Source: Malus domestica (taxonomy: Eukaryota > Streptophyta > Magnoliopsida > Rosales > Rosaceae). Taken from it: a DNA stretch of 64,000 bases. The position numbers and the translations under genes were made by a program. Shown here piece after piece: positions 1 through 10,894 of the stretch; position 1 is the stretch's first letter, and every line of letters begins with the position of its first letter. The stretch spans positions 3,100,001 through 3,164,000 of the forward strand of contig NC_091670.1 in NCBI RefSeq assembly GCF_042453785.1. Reading direction: 5' to 3'. The notes beneath the pieces are model-generated. The model was given only the letters and a program-made list of their open reading frames with translations. It searched no databases and had not been told where the DNA came from.

Positions 1-117
1 ACCACCCACATGCAAAAAACAAAGAAAAAAGGAAGCTTTGCTCTGCGATAGCACATGGGAAAGCAAAAGCGAAGCAGAAAATAAAAGCAAAAGCAAGGAA
101 TAAACACCCCACCCGAA

Positions 118-203
118 TGATGTAATTTATTTTTATTATCTTTCGGAGACATCTGTATAAACCCCATCAGAGGATAATATGTATAAACCCCATCAGAGGG
201 TCA
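118..203. repeat. Short direct repeat with TATA-like motif
   Basis: The motif TATAAACCCCATCAGAGG occurs twice, about 27 bases apart, and is followed by a run of about 20 A. It lies in the left flank of the LTR-like DNA that follows. I see no gene in the first 330 bases. Confidence 0.5.
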
Positions 204-339
204 AAAAAAAAAAAAAAAAAAACAAGGAAAAGCCCAAAATAAATGGGCTGGAATGTTGTGTAGAGGGCGAAAACCCATAAACCCAAAATAGCTCCAACCA
301 GGTGATCAAAAGTACGCCAAGTACTCCAAATTATACATG

Positions 340-570
340 AGCATTACTCATGTTATTCATACATAAACATTCATGAGCATCACTCATGATAATCATACAT
401 AAACATTCATGAGCATCACTCATGATAATCATACATAAACATTCATAACCATCATTCATGTCAACATTCATGAGCATCACTCATGTTAACATTCATGAGC
501 ATCACTCATGACAACATCCATGAGCATCATTCATGGCAATCAACATAAACATTCATGAGCATCACTCATG
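340..570. repeat. Minisatellite of ATGAG(n)CTCAT palindromic units
   Basis: At least seven copies of a unit built on CATTCATGAGCATCACTCAT are separated by short spacers such as AATCATACATAA. Each unit holds the imperfect palindrome ATGAG...CTCAT, so the array can fold into many small hairpins. Spacer lengths vary and some units lack the second half. The array runs straight into the next minisatellite and looks like the upstream part of an LTR-like sequence. Confidence 0.85.
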
Positions 571-574
571 TCAA

Positions 575-950
575 TCAGCTTCAAAAGCTTCATTTACAGA
601 GCTCTAGCTTCAAAAGCTTCATTTACAAAAGCTCCAGTTTCGAAAGCTTCATTCACAAGAGCTCTAGCTTCAAAAGCTTCATTTACAAGAGCTCTAGCTT
701 CAAAGACTTCATTTACAGAGCTCTAGATTCAAAAGCTTCATTTACAAAAGCTCCAGCTTCGAAAGCTTCATTTACAGAGCTCTAGCTTCAAAAGCTTCAT
801 TTACAAGAGCTCTAGCTTCAAAGACTTCATTTACAGAGCTCTAGATTCAAAAGCTTCATTTACAAAAGCTCCAGCTTCGAAAGCTTCATTTACAGAGCTC
901 TAGCTTCAAAGCTTCACTTGCAAAGCTTCACTTACAAAGCTTCAGTGCAT
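575..950. repeat. 30-bp minisatellite with 120-bp higher-order period
   Basis: About eleven copies of a 30-base unit with the core AGCTCTAGCTTCAAAAGC are followed by TTCATTTACA. Variants of the unit (CTAGATTC, CTCCAGCTTCG, AAGACTTC) recur in the same order 120 bases apart, for example at about 715 and 835. The array has therefore grown by copying blocks of four units. Because the unit length is a multiple of three, frames stay open through it and give an artificial ten-residue peptide repeat. I do not regard it as coding. Confidence 0.88.
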
Positions 951-959
951 GGTATACAA

Positions 960-1896
960 ATACCGCCTCCGAACAACCGCCACTTCGGCCCATACATGGA
1001 TTCAATTTGAAGTCTCCAGCCAACAGACTCTATTGACCGAAGACTTGGGGGACTACATTATGTACCATATATTGGGCCTCAATTGGGCCTCATGAAAAAT
1101 ATTTGGGGGACTTAGCCCATTATTTATGTATTAAGGAGCGAGCCCTTATTCTATAAAAGGGACTCCCTTACCTTCATTAGAGAGCAACGCCGCCAGCTGA
1201 GCAACCGCCTTGCTGCAAACATCAACTCTAGCCCATCATTTATGTATTGAGGAGCGAGCCCTTATTCTATAAAAGGGACCCCCTCACCTTCAAGCGCCAC
1301 AAGCCGAGCCAACCAAGGCAATATAAGCCACAAGCCGAGCAACCTCGCAACATGTGCTACTTCTAGTTGAGCATCATTTCAGATTGGGCACCGCCTCATG
1401 TCGAGTGTCAGCACCAGACGCCATCTAGTTACTTCGGCCCACACATGGACTGAATTTCAAGTCTCCAGCCAAAAGACTCTCTTGACTGAAGACTTAGGGG
1501 ACTACTGTTTATACCATATTTAGGGCCTCGTATTTAGATCTCGTACAAATACTCGGGGGACTTAAATGTAATTATGGGATAAAGGAAGGGGCAAATATGT
1601 AATAAGTGAGGAGTCCTTATTCTATAAAAGGACCCCTCACCCTCACAATTAGGGAGGCCTCACTCTCACTCTCAGAGGCCATTTCTGAAGCCTCTCACCC
1701 CCTCTCAAAGCTTCCTTACACCCCCTAAGCTCTAAGCTCTCTCTCTCCCTCTTCAACAGAGAAATATAATACAATCAGTGTGGACGTAGCCCAAACCTTG
1801 GGGTGAACCACGATAACTCTTGTGTCATTTACATTTCATGCAGATTCACGGTCGGATTTACGTTGTTCCAAGACCATCCGGTTTTGTGCATCAACA
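960..1896 (+). mobile_element. LTR-like fragment with a duplicated promoter block
   Basis: Two blocks about 450 bases apart share ACTTCGGCCC, AAGTCTCCAGCCAA, GAAGACTT and GGGGGACTTA-type stretches (about 983-1072 and 1431-1530). Three TATA segments with the form TATTCTATAAAAGG lie near 1148, 1264 and 1619. The 3' end reads CACGATAACTCTTGTGTC and then TTTTGTGCATCAACA, which resembles the end of gypsy-type LTRs in Rosaceae; that resemblance is from memory. No primer-binding site follows, so this is a solo or truncated LTR. The left boundary could not be fixed and no clear target-site duplication was found. Confidence 0.6.
1619..1632 (+). promoter_or_regulatory. TATA box of the LTR-like fragment
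   Basis: TATTCTATAAAAGG is followed after about 30-60 bases by a CT-rich leader (CTCACTCTCACTCTCAG). It is the third copy of the same TATA segment in this fragment; the others are near 1148 and 1264. Transcription would run to the right. Confidence 0.5.
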
Positions 1897-4647
1897 ATTC
1901 GTGTTTGTGGTAATCTTTGGTGGTAGCTATGTGGAGGTCTATCTAATGATTTAGTTGTGCAAATTTATCTCCAGATCAAGGTTTGGTCACTAGAGAATAT
2001 GTACCTAATGTGGCATCCTCTTGTATTTTTCGGTTCTTATCAATGAAATCACTCTATCGTTTGTTCAATTTTTTTTTTTTTATAAAGTTGGTCTTAACTA
2101 TACCACGACTTACATTTTTGTTTATGAACTCTAGTAATAGTTGCTTTCGTCTTCAAATTATGTCCAATATTGGATTAGTAGTCCTTTCCATTGACACCAT
2201 CAATTTTTTGCTTTTGAAGAGAAAACGATAGCTTTATTGATAAATAAACTCAACAAGAGTACAAATCTTGGTAGAATACATCCCTACTAACATCCAGAAG
2301 TTCATCAAACCAAACTATTGAATCACCACTATATAAGTTTGACTTGGTGAAGCGATGAGCCACTCTATAACAATTTTGCGGAATATACAGTATTTTACAC
2401 ACTTGTTAAGTCTAAGGATAAATTATGAATTTTATCTCACATCATTAAGATGAATAAGAAATTATAAAACAAAATGAGGAAAACAATAAAAAAAGAAGTT
2501 AGGCTTTCATTTGATGAGTATAAAAAACTATATAGTAATAAAGGCTAATGTAAGTGGTTTCACACCCTCTTCTTTTCTTTTGAAAATTTTTAGTGGAGAA
2601 TACCGCTTGTTATAAACAATGTTTGAAAAAGCGATGACGAAGTCAAGACATTTTAATTATGGTTAGTCTCACATGGGCGATATCTCGAAGCATGAGGCGA
2701 TATAGTACGTAGAATTATTATAATACTTAATATATACATATATATGTATATAGGTTTATTAAAAGGATGGCCTATTGCAAGGATGATCCATAAGCTGTAA
2801 CTTAAAAATAGACGGTTTTGATTGTTACAATTCGATGTGGTGTGGGCTCCAAAAAACCAATTGACACATGCGTCCGCGTGAGACAAGAGGCTGATATGTA
2901 AAATATACCAGACTTAAAAAAGAATTGATAAGAAAATAGGGGGTGCTGGGATGGCCAACTTCTAATTCTTTTTAATTTTATATAAACAATTAACCTTCTA
3001 CTTGTGGTATTTTGAATGTTGCATTTGCACCAAATTTGTCTTCTCTCTTATAATAAACAACAAACTAAAAAAAACAAAACTTTTGAAGGAATAACACCAG
3101 CCGCACCCCTCCACTGCCCGCCACTACGGGCTTCTCTCCTCATTTCTCCTGTCCGGCCGCCAAGCCACCCATAACACCAACCGAAACTTCCATCTGTAAG
3201 ACTATACCCACTCTGAAAAGAAGGTCCTTAAAAAAGGCCATCAAGAAGCTATCCATGCAAAGAACCTGCCATTTGGATCACAGCAGCCAAGTTGGAGGAA
3301 GCTAGTTAATGGGAATGCGTCAGTACAGGATGAACCATTAACTTATCAAATTGGAGAGGTATACCATTAAATTTTGGAAGGAAAACTCAATTGTCCCACC
3401 CCACTTATAACTAAGGCATTATAACTACCAAATATTCTAATCATAATTATTCAATCTTTTCATCACATCTAAAGATTATCTAGGCAAACGATCGATATAA
3501 AAATAATCATTCAATTTGAAGATCCTTTACCAATTCACATGCATAAAAAGTGAACGATTCATTGTGAGAATGTTAATTATGACTAAAAGCGTTGGTTTGT
3601 TTGACACGCATGAATGACTAAACAATCTCTAAATTAGATGATTTGATAATACAAGAAAATATGTGATTCCGATTATAATGTTTATACGATAAAAATACAT
3701 TATTACAAACCGGATAGACAAGTCGGGTAGGTGGAAACAAACAAGTATTATCCCACAAGATTTTCATGTTACAAAATGGTACGGTTCCACCAAATTGTCA
3801 GTTAGCTGATATTTTGGTCTAGTGCATTTCCACTCAACCATCGTACTCGTCTGAGTGGTTTGCAATAGCAGGCAGGTGGGATGAGTAACGATGGACTTTT
3901 GAAATTGATTGGAAGACACCTGAGATCTCTCTCGCAGGCCTCACGAGTCACGATCCTAATAGCAGAGGAAATGTGGACCATCCAAGCTTATCTTAATTAT
4001 ACCAATATTTTTCTTAATTGTATATTTTATATAAGTAATATCGGTTTTTTCCATCTCTGTCTAGGCACATCAATTATCCGGCATCTTCCTTGAGCATGCT
4101 CATATCATGGCACAATGCATGACATATAAAGCCTACAAAAAAATAGAAGGAAATTAAAAAAATAGTACTATATTAGTGTATCAAAGCTTTTGTGAGTATC
4201 TGGTAATAATTTCCATTAAATTCATTTAAATTATGAAAGAGAAGAAAGTGTGAATTCAGGACGTAGTGAGTTAAAGAGGATGACCCCATCCATCAAAATA
4301 TCCACCATTTGCTAAGTACTTAAGTTTAGAAGAACACTAATGCTAAATCACATTTTAAGTATTTATCAAGCTCGTCCATTGCACAACAATTCGTTCAGAG
4401 GCAATTCGGCTGGGACACATGTGGTTCAAGGTGGAGCAAGCTAATGATCAAGAAGGTTACCGGTGACTCAAGTAAAATACTTGATTAAGTTGAGCGTGTT
4501 CAAGAAAAACTAGAGCCTAGAGGTGGTTAAATTTCCTGGCTAGGTGGAGCATTGCTTAAGAACTCCTAATCGGAGGTGGAGTTGCCAAAGAACCATGTCA
4601 CTCTTGCAAGTGCGAGGGTTGTAAAGGGTACGTCCACTGCCTTGGTC
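1897..4647. other. Intergenic, AT-rich, no gene recognised
   Basis: There is no long open frame and no recognisable exon. A small C-rich patch (3090-3170) and many AT-rich stretches are present, probably including decayed repeats. Confidence 0.6.
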
Positions 4648-5067
4648 TTGCTTGACTAATATTTGGCTATTCAAGGATGAGTAGAAATTTTTACTCAAGA
4701 TTCTTTGTAGGTGATTTGTAGAATTTCGTACTTATGATTAAGTCTAGTCTTATTATAAATCACTCTGTCAATATCATATTTACAAAAAATCAATTAAAAT
4801 TAAAGTCGTTTAATTAATCAACTATAGAAATTAGATAAATGGTTCGTAATACTACTGTGGATTGACTAAATAAACTGTCTATCTATTTGTTACAATTGAT
4901 TGACTAAACAACCTTAGTTTTAATTGATTTCTTGTAGTAATGATCTCTATAAAGAGTGATTTATAATATGATCGATGTTGATCATAAGCTCGACGTTCTT
5001 TGAATTGGACACAAAGAGTTTGGAATAGAAATTTCTACTCATTATTGAATAGTCAAATACTATTCGT
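4648..5067. repeat. Fold-back (inverted repeat) element
   Basis: The left arm, starting with GACTAATATTTGGCTATTCA near 4654, is mirrored by the right arm ending GAATAGTCAAATACTATTC near 5065. Both arms hold GAGTAGAAATTT or its complement, and inner segments around ATTATAAATCACTCT (near 4760) and AGAGTGATTTATAAT (near 4958) also pair. The arms are over 100 bases each and flank an AT-rich loop. This is the layout of a fold-back transposon or large MITE. No target duplication was established. Confidence 0.6.
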
Positions 5068-5339
5068 CTCGCTCTGTTTGGGTTGTGTGGCTTGGTACAA
5101 GCATGGAGTTAATCATACATTGAAAAAGTACCACAAATAAAATAAAGGGAGACTTTGGATGCGGTCCTTAGTTATGAATATTCTTTGATTGAAATCTTGT
5201 TGGTTTTTAATTTTTGATCGAGGTTCCTGAAATTAATGTGATAATTTATTTCTATGTACGTTACTATATTTTTTTAAATTAAAAATTAGAAATTTTAGTT
5301 GTTTATATAAATTAGATTTTAAATTTAAAAAACCATAAT

Positions 5340-5960
5340 TTGTGGGATTAAAAATATTAAAATATAAATATACTATTGTGTGTGTGTATAAACATGGGTA
5401 CATTCATCAAAATTAACCAAAAAATTTATTGTATCAAAACATGGGTACATTCTTCTAAATCACAAAAAAAAAAAAAAAGATATTAGGCTTAATAACATTA
5501 GTAAATTTCTTCAATTAAACTTGATATGGATACATTTTAAAATCAAAGAAAAAAGAATGTACCCATATACGTTTAAAAATGGATTAGAAAAAAATTGAAT
5601 AGATTTTATATATAAAAAAAAAGAGGGTACATTTTACATATAACAAATTGGTATATTTAAGAATGAGTACATTTTAAGATTAAAAAGTTTTACATGAATG
5701 GGTACATTTAGCAAAATAAAAAGTACAAATAAAAACAATATATGGGTAAAAATACAAATAAACTTTAAAAAATATGGGCACAAAAAGAAATTAATATATG
5801 GGTACAAATTAAAAGTGAAAATAAAATTGGTACAAGTTAAAAAAGAATTACAAATTAAAAATGGGTACAAACTAAAACTAAAAATATATGATAAAAAATT
5901 AGTCATAAATATAAATATACTAATTGTAACATTTTTAACATTAAATGAATGTATTTAGAA
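5340..5960. repeat. AT-rich region with dispersed GGGTACA motifs
   Basis: ATGGGTACA or a close variant recurs about ten times (for example near 5394, 5440, 5697, 5798 and 5860) in DNA made almost only of A and T. Opposed open frames on both strands here are products of the base composition. It is probably the subterminal part of a DNA transposon, but no termini were found. Confidence 0.5.
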
Positions 5961-6294
5961 ATAAAAAAATATTTTATTATTGAAATAATTAATGATGTTA
6001 TTAATACCCAATGACCTTTATCAAAATTTGAAAATGAATAAGATTTTAATCAATGAAGTAGCAAAAAGAAGGATGAGAATCTAATTTTCCCTAAAATAAA
6101 ATTATATAAACAGTTCACCATTAATAACATAAAGGTATTTTAAGATAAAACCTCACACTTGGACACGTCTAGAAAAATTGTGGCTACTGAGCTTTATTGA
6201 AAAAGTGAAAAGTCTATTGACCTATCTACTGAAATATGAAATTATTTGTTGGACTGACCCAAGTTTCGTATTCAATTTAAATAGGAATTATCCA

Positions 6295-6436
6295 GGCTGC
6301 TGAATTCAGCAGCCACTCCTTACATCCAATCTCGTATGAACATGTGTCCAAGTTTTGATTAAAAAAATAAAAACTTGGACACGTGTCCATCCGGGATTGG
6401 TTATAAGCAGGAGTTGCTGTTGAATTTTCAACAGCC
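6295..6436. mobile_element. Near-palindromic MITE upstream of the WAT1-type gene
   Basis: The left end GGCTGCTGAATTCAGCAGCC is mirrored by GCTGTTGAATTTTCAACAGCC at the right, and the inner arms GTGTCCAAGTTTT and AAAACTTGGACACGTGTCC pair around a short A-rich loop. Almost the whole 142 bases folds into one hairpin. It lies about 190 bases upstream of the start codon and so inside the likely promoter. The outer ends are themselves small palindromes. Confidence 0.75.
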
Positions 6437-6623
6437 AAGTCTTGTTCATTTAAATATGTGTGTTTTCATGTATGTGTACATAAAAAGTAGCGAGTGGCCA
6501 ATACAACCTTGAAGCTGACTGAAAGCTCCTTGGAGCAAAGCAAAGTTTAGACTTAAGATTCTAGAGCAAGCAAGCACCTTTGTCTATATATATTGAAATC
6601 CGAGTTGCTCAAATTGGAAACCA

Positions 6624-9600
6624 ATGCCATATATGAAAATGAAGTGTTTAGTAATGGAGAGGCATAAGGCTTATATTGCAATGCTCTTCATACAGTTTGT
6701 GTATGCAGGTATGGCCTTGTTCTCTAAGGCAGCAATTTCTAAAGGAATGAACCCTTTTGTCTTTGTGGTTTATCGTCAAGCTTTTGCCTCCCTTGCCTTG
6801 GCTCCCTTTGCGTTCTTCCTTGAAAGGTTGTTAGTTACGCCTCCTAATTAATCCCACTCTCCCACTTAATTAGTGTTATATTGTTTTTGAATCTTTTTTT
6901 GTTTTCTGAATTTTCAGTTCAAAAGAAGCTCCTCTTTCCTACACCTTACTCTGCAAGATTTTCTTAGTCTCCTTATCTGGGTACGTTTGAACTTGGTTTA
7001 GTTTTTGCTCTCATCAACATTTCAGTTAATCAAGTTCTCTAATCTTGTATTATCTCTCTAATCTAGGATTACCCTGAGTTTAAATCTCTACTATGTTGCA
7101 ATCAACTACACCTCTGCAACCTTTGCTGCAGCCACCACCACTTTAATTCCTGCGATCACGTTTTTCATGGCGGTTTTATTAAGGTAATTAAATTAAACTT
7201 TATATTATATTTTACTTGTTACTTAAGGTTTGTGTGTATACTATATATATAGATAGTTAGTTTTGTCAAATATTGAAGAAGAAAGTTGGTTTTTAATTAA
7301 CTTTTTTGTGCAGGATGGAAAGCATTTCTATGAAACATTTGTACGGAGTCGCCAAGGTGTTGAGTTCTCTCACAAGCCTTTCAGGAGCATTGGTGTTTGC
7401 TTTAGTGAAAGGGCCTTCCATAAACTTCAACTGGTTTCCATCAAATCAAAGGCAAATTCCACACTCCTCATCTTCCTCCACAGGAAGAGACTGGTTAAAG
7501 GGTTCCCTCATCATGATCTCGGCCAATACTGCATGGGCTTTGTGGTTAATTTTGCAGGTTCATCTCATCACCACCACTATATTTATTTATTGTTTATGCA
7601 TGAGAGATTAGAACTTAAGACTTCAGGTGCATCTTATCACCGTCATTATCTTCCACTAAATGGAATTCTTCTTTGCTAGATATTTTATAATTAAGAAAAA
7701 AAAAAGGTTTTCTTACGAGACGGTGAATTTGGAAGATATTAAGTCTGGTAAAATAACGTTTTTCTGCCTCTTGCCTTGTTAACTAGTGCTTATGTTCTAG
7801 GGTCCCATTATCAAGCAATATCCGGCAAAGTTGAGGCTTACCACTCTGCAATGCTTCTTCAGCTGCATCCTGTCAGCTTTCTGGGCCCTTGCATTTGAGA
7901 GAAACCCATCAGCTTGGAAGATTGGATGGGACATTCATCTTCTCTCTGTTGTCTATTGTGTAAGTCGTTCCTACATATCCACGGACACACAGAATTCTTG
8001 CATACAACATGTATATGTTTTGCAAGAAATTTTTTCACATTCAACTAATAACGATAACAACCATAAAATGAGTGAAAAAATGTCATTATATACACTCGTT
8101 GTACTTATGAAATTACTATTCCCAATTACCACTTTTATGCACCGACTTAAAAAAAGCTTGCACACAACGCGTATATATGTTTTAGAGTTTTATATCATAC
8201 GATTAAAAAAATATCCGACTTAAAAAAAGCTTGTATACAACATGTATATGTTTTGTATGGTGTTTTTCTCACTTAACTGATAACGATAACAACGATAAAA
8301 TGAGTGAAAAAGATCATTATATACACACGTCGTAAGCAAGAAATTACTATTCCCAGTTAGTACTTTATGATAGTCATTTGTATGCACCGACTTAAAAAAT
8401 GCTTGCACACAACGCGTATGTATTTTACATGACGTTTTTCTTATTTATATCATACCATTCAAAAAATATGTGACAAAATCACTTCATACATCGGTTGTAT
8501 GCATGAAATTACCATCCTCTGACAATCAAATTTAACCATGCATGAAATGACTGCATGATAAAACAAAACAATTAATATTTGCAACTAAATCACAAAGATC
8601 TTTTGTCTTAAGAACTATTTGGACCACTTATCTATGTCGTCTTAGACATTGAGGATTGCATGCCGTGCGGATCCCTTTGGACCATATAACTATTTGTATT
8701 TGGACCACTTATATATGTTGTCTTAGACTATGTTGTCTTAGACGTTGAGGATTGCATGCCGTGCAGATCCCTTTGGACCATATATATGTACGTGGCTCAA
8801 TTAGTTCTAAAAATGTACCATTTGAAAATGTTCTGGATTTGTATATGGCTCCTATTTCCTCAAAGAGATGGGATAATGACTCATATTTTGATCTATTAGT
8901 ATTCATAGGGTACAAATCCAGAACATTTTCAAATAGTACCTTTTTAGGAACTAGTTGAGCCACTTACATATGTATGGTCCAAAGGGATCTGCACGGCATG
9001 CAATCCTAAATATCTAAGACAACATGTATATGTGGTCCAAATAGTTATACGGTCCACATGGGCATGCATCTATTTAAATATATCACATACATATATAGAA
9101 ACATAGGGGAGCGCTCACGTGCTAACTGATTAGTAACTTAATACAACAATTATCACATGTTTGAGCTCACTCCGCCATATTTTTTTCATGATTTAAACCG
9201 TTCATCTTTTAAATTTTTATGCATAGATTATTTTTACAAAATTTTCATTTGGTCAATAGATTTTTGTCGTGAACATTTCTTTGAGTTCTCATGGTAATTA
9301 ATTGGTAATGGCAGGGTGTAATTGTAACTGGGATTACTTATTGGCTGCAAGTTTGGGCCATAGAGAAGAAAGGCCCGGTATTCACTGCATCGTTCACTCC
9401 ATTATCACTTATTATAACAGCCGTCTTCTCAGCAATCATGTGGAAAGAAGCCATCTACTTGGGAAGGTCCATATCTTTATCTATCATACATTTTATTTCT
9501 CTATGGTGCTAAACAGACCCTCTACTTCAATTATATTTTATAGACTACAAGATATGGCGGCTGATAATTGAATCTCTTCTTTAAATCATTAAAAAAAGAA

Positions 9601-9902
9601 TTCAACCATTAACCAGCACATCATATGATTCCATCCTAGTTATTAAAATCACTTGATGCTGAGAAGGTGAAAAATTGGGACAATCACCAATGTGTGTAGC
9701 GGTATTCTTTTAAGTATTGATGTCAAATTACACATATGAATGTGACTATTTTTGTGATCGAATTTAAATAACATGTTGCAGTATCGGAGGGGGTGTATTG
9801 CTAGTTGCAGGTCTCTATGGCGTGTTGTGGGGAAAGAAGAAAGAGGACCAAAAGAGCCAAGAAAGTGATCAAAAACAAGAAAACAAGCCGGAAGTCGTAT
9901 AA
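6624..9902 (+). CDS. WAT1-related (nodulin MtN21 / EamA) transporter, 7 exons
   Basis: Exons were read from GT-AG junctions: 6624-6826, 6918-6980, 7067-7183, 7314-7557, 7801-7959, 9315-9466 and 9782-9902. They join in frame to 352 codons ending in TAA. The protein starts with a short cytosolic tip and then membrane segments such as AMLFIQFVYAGMALFSKAA. Family hallmarks include GMNPFVFVVYRQ, APFAFF, NYTSATFAAATTTLIPA, VKGP and SAWKIGWD. EKKGPVFTASFTPLSLI and VLLVAGLYGVLWGK are further marks, and the tail is hydrophilic. The layout of two EamA repeats with about ten helices and the length fit the drug/metabolite transporter superfamily. The Arabidopsis member WAT1 is a vacuolar auxin transporter, but substrates of most relatives are unknown and none is assigned here. 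The first ATG was used; in-frame ATGs follow at codons 4, 6 and 11. Intron 5 is long (1355 bases) and holds two repeats described separately. Confidence 0.9.
7990..8440. repeat. Two tandem copies of a ~233-bp unit in intron 5
   Basis: The stretch from ATACAACATGTATATGTTTTG (near 8003) to CACAACGCGTATATATG (near 8165) recurs with an offset of about 233 bases. Shared landmarks are AACGATAACAAC, AAAATGAGTGAAAAA, ATTATATACAC, GAAATTACTATTCCCA and CACCGACTTAAAAAA. The copies differ at scattered bases and by small indels, so the duplication is not recent. Confidence 0.8.
8616..9058. repeat. Long inverted repeat (hairpin) in intron 5
   Basis: The left arm (about 8700-8842) and right arm (about 8911-9040) are near-perfect reverse complements. 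GCATGCCGTGCAGATCCC pairs with GGGATCTGCACGGCATGC, and GAAAATGTTCTGGATTTG pairs with CAAATCCAGAACATTTTC. A partial extra copy of the left arm lies at about 8616-8695. The spacer between the arms is about 70 bases. If transcribed within the pre-mRNA this would form a stem of about 130 bp. Confidence 0.85.
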
Positions 9903-10196
9903 CATGATATAGATGGGATGGGATGGGATGGGAGGGAATTTAAAGTTTTGATTGCATTGTATATAGACATGGGTGCTATCACATAGATTTGTATTTGCTA
10001 ACTTCGAAACTCGAAGCTGTGCTAAAAATTATCAATGTTTAAATCTCGTGGATAAGCGTAAGTTCCCACGGTGCATATATGGTTAAATTTGCAGGATACT
10101 AACAAATACTCTTAGTTTGAAAACTTCGACACGAAAAAGAACACCTGTTATGATATGGATAATATTTGGGTACTGACCGGTACTCAAATATATTAA

Positions 10197-10317
10197 GAGA
10201 ATTGTTATTAGCACTCCAAAAATTTCATTTGGTACTCCAAACTTTCTATAATTAGAAAGAAAAATGCACTTGTGAAGAGTGTAAAATGAGATTTTTGGAG
10301 TGCTAATAACAATTCCC
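10197..10317. mobile_element. 121-bp hAT-type MITE
   Basis: Terminal inverted repeats GAATTGTTATTAGCACTCC (left) and its exact complement GGAGTGCTAATAACAATTC (right) extend to about 25 bases. The 8-base sequence TATATTAA flanks both ends (10189-10196 and 10318-10325), the TSD length expected of hAT elements. A decayed relative lies at 54510-54627. Confidence 0.85.
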
Positions 10318-10628
10318 TATATTAAATGGGTCAATAGTATTATAACTAGTATGTTGATATGGTGTTTTAGGGAAATTTAAAGTATGTTGATATAAGTTAT
10401 AATAGTTGAGCTGAATTTATTTGTACATTCTAATGTAGGGGGTCATACTAATCGTCTCTATATTGTTTGAATTTTATCGAATGGCCCTTGAAGAGGACTA
10501 GGCTGAATTTTGTATTTGTTATTTCATTTGTTAACAATTGTAATCTATGAAATTTGAACTCAAGTTTTCCTCTAGCCAAGTGAAAAATAATTTTGCTAGA
10601 TAAAAGAATTAATAATGCAATAAAAATC

Positions 10629-10700
10629 ATATGGGCTTTGGGTGTTGGGCCCTCGTATGGGCTTTGGGTTTGGACCCCCCATATGGGCTTTGGGGTTTGG
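10629..10700 (+). promoter_or_regulatory. Three ATGGGCTTTGGG repeats upstream of the helicase gene
   Basis: ATGGGCTTTGGG occurs near 10631, 10658 and 10682, about 200-260 bases before the helicase start codon. TGGGCT matches the plant site II element (TGGGCY), common in promoters of housekeeping and growth genes. AAACCCTTAACCC, similar to the telo-box, follows at about 10838 in the leader. The regulatory role is an inference from these known motif classes. Confidence 0.5.
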
Positions 10701-10894
10701 GCTAAAAAATTTAACGAAATTTCACTTTGATCCTTACAAGTATTTATGTTTCAATTTCAACCCTGTAAAATTGTTTCGTTTTCACAGTCGGTCCAATTCG
10801 ACTTGTAGTTCAATCGAAAGAGTTTCCCCTCCTTCAAACCCTTAACCCTCTGTAAACTCAAAATCCCTTCTCTTCCCTTCCAAGTTTTCACACA

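Noticed and set aside
555-785. Open frame with a ten-residue SSSFKSFIYK repeat
   Set aside because: It is the direct product of a 30-bp minisatellite; no codon bias, promoter context or continuation supports a protein.
8709-8963. Two facing frames (about 84 and 68 codons) with shared SRTFSN peptides
   Set aside because: They are translations of the two arms of the intron hairpin, on opposite strands.
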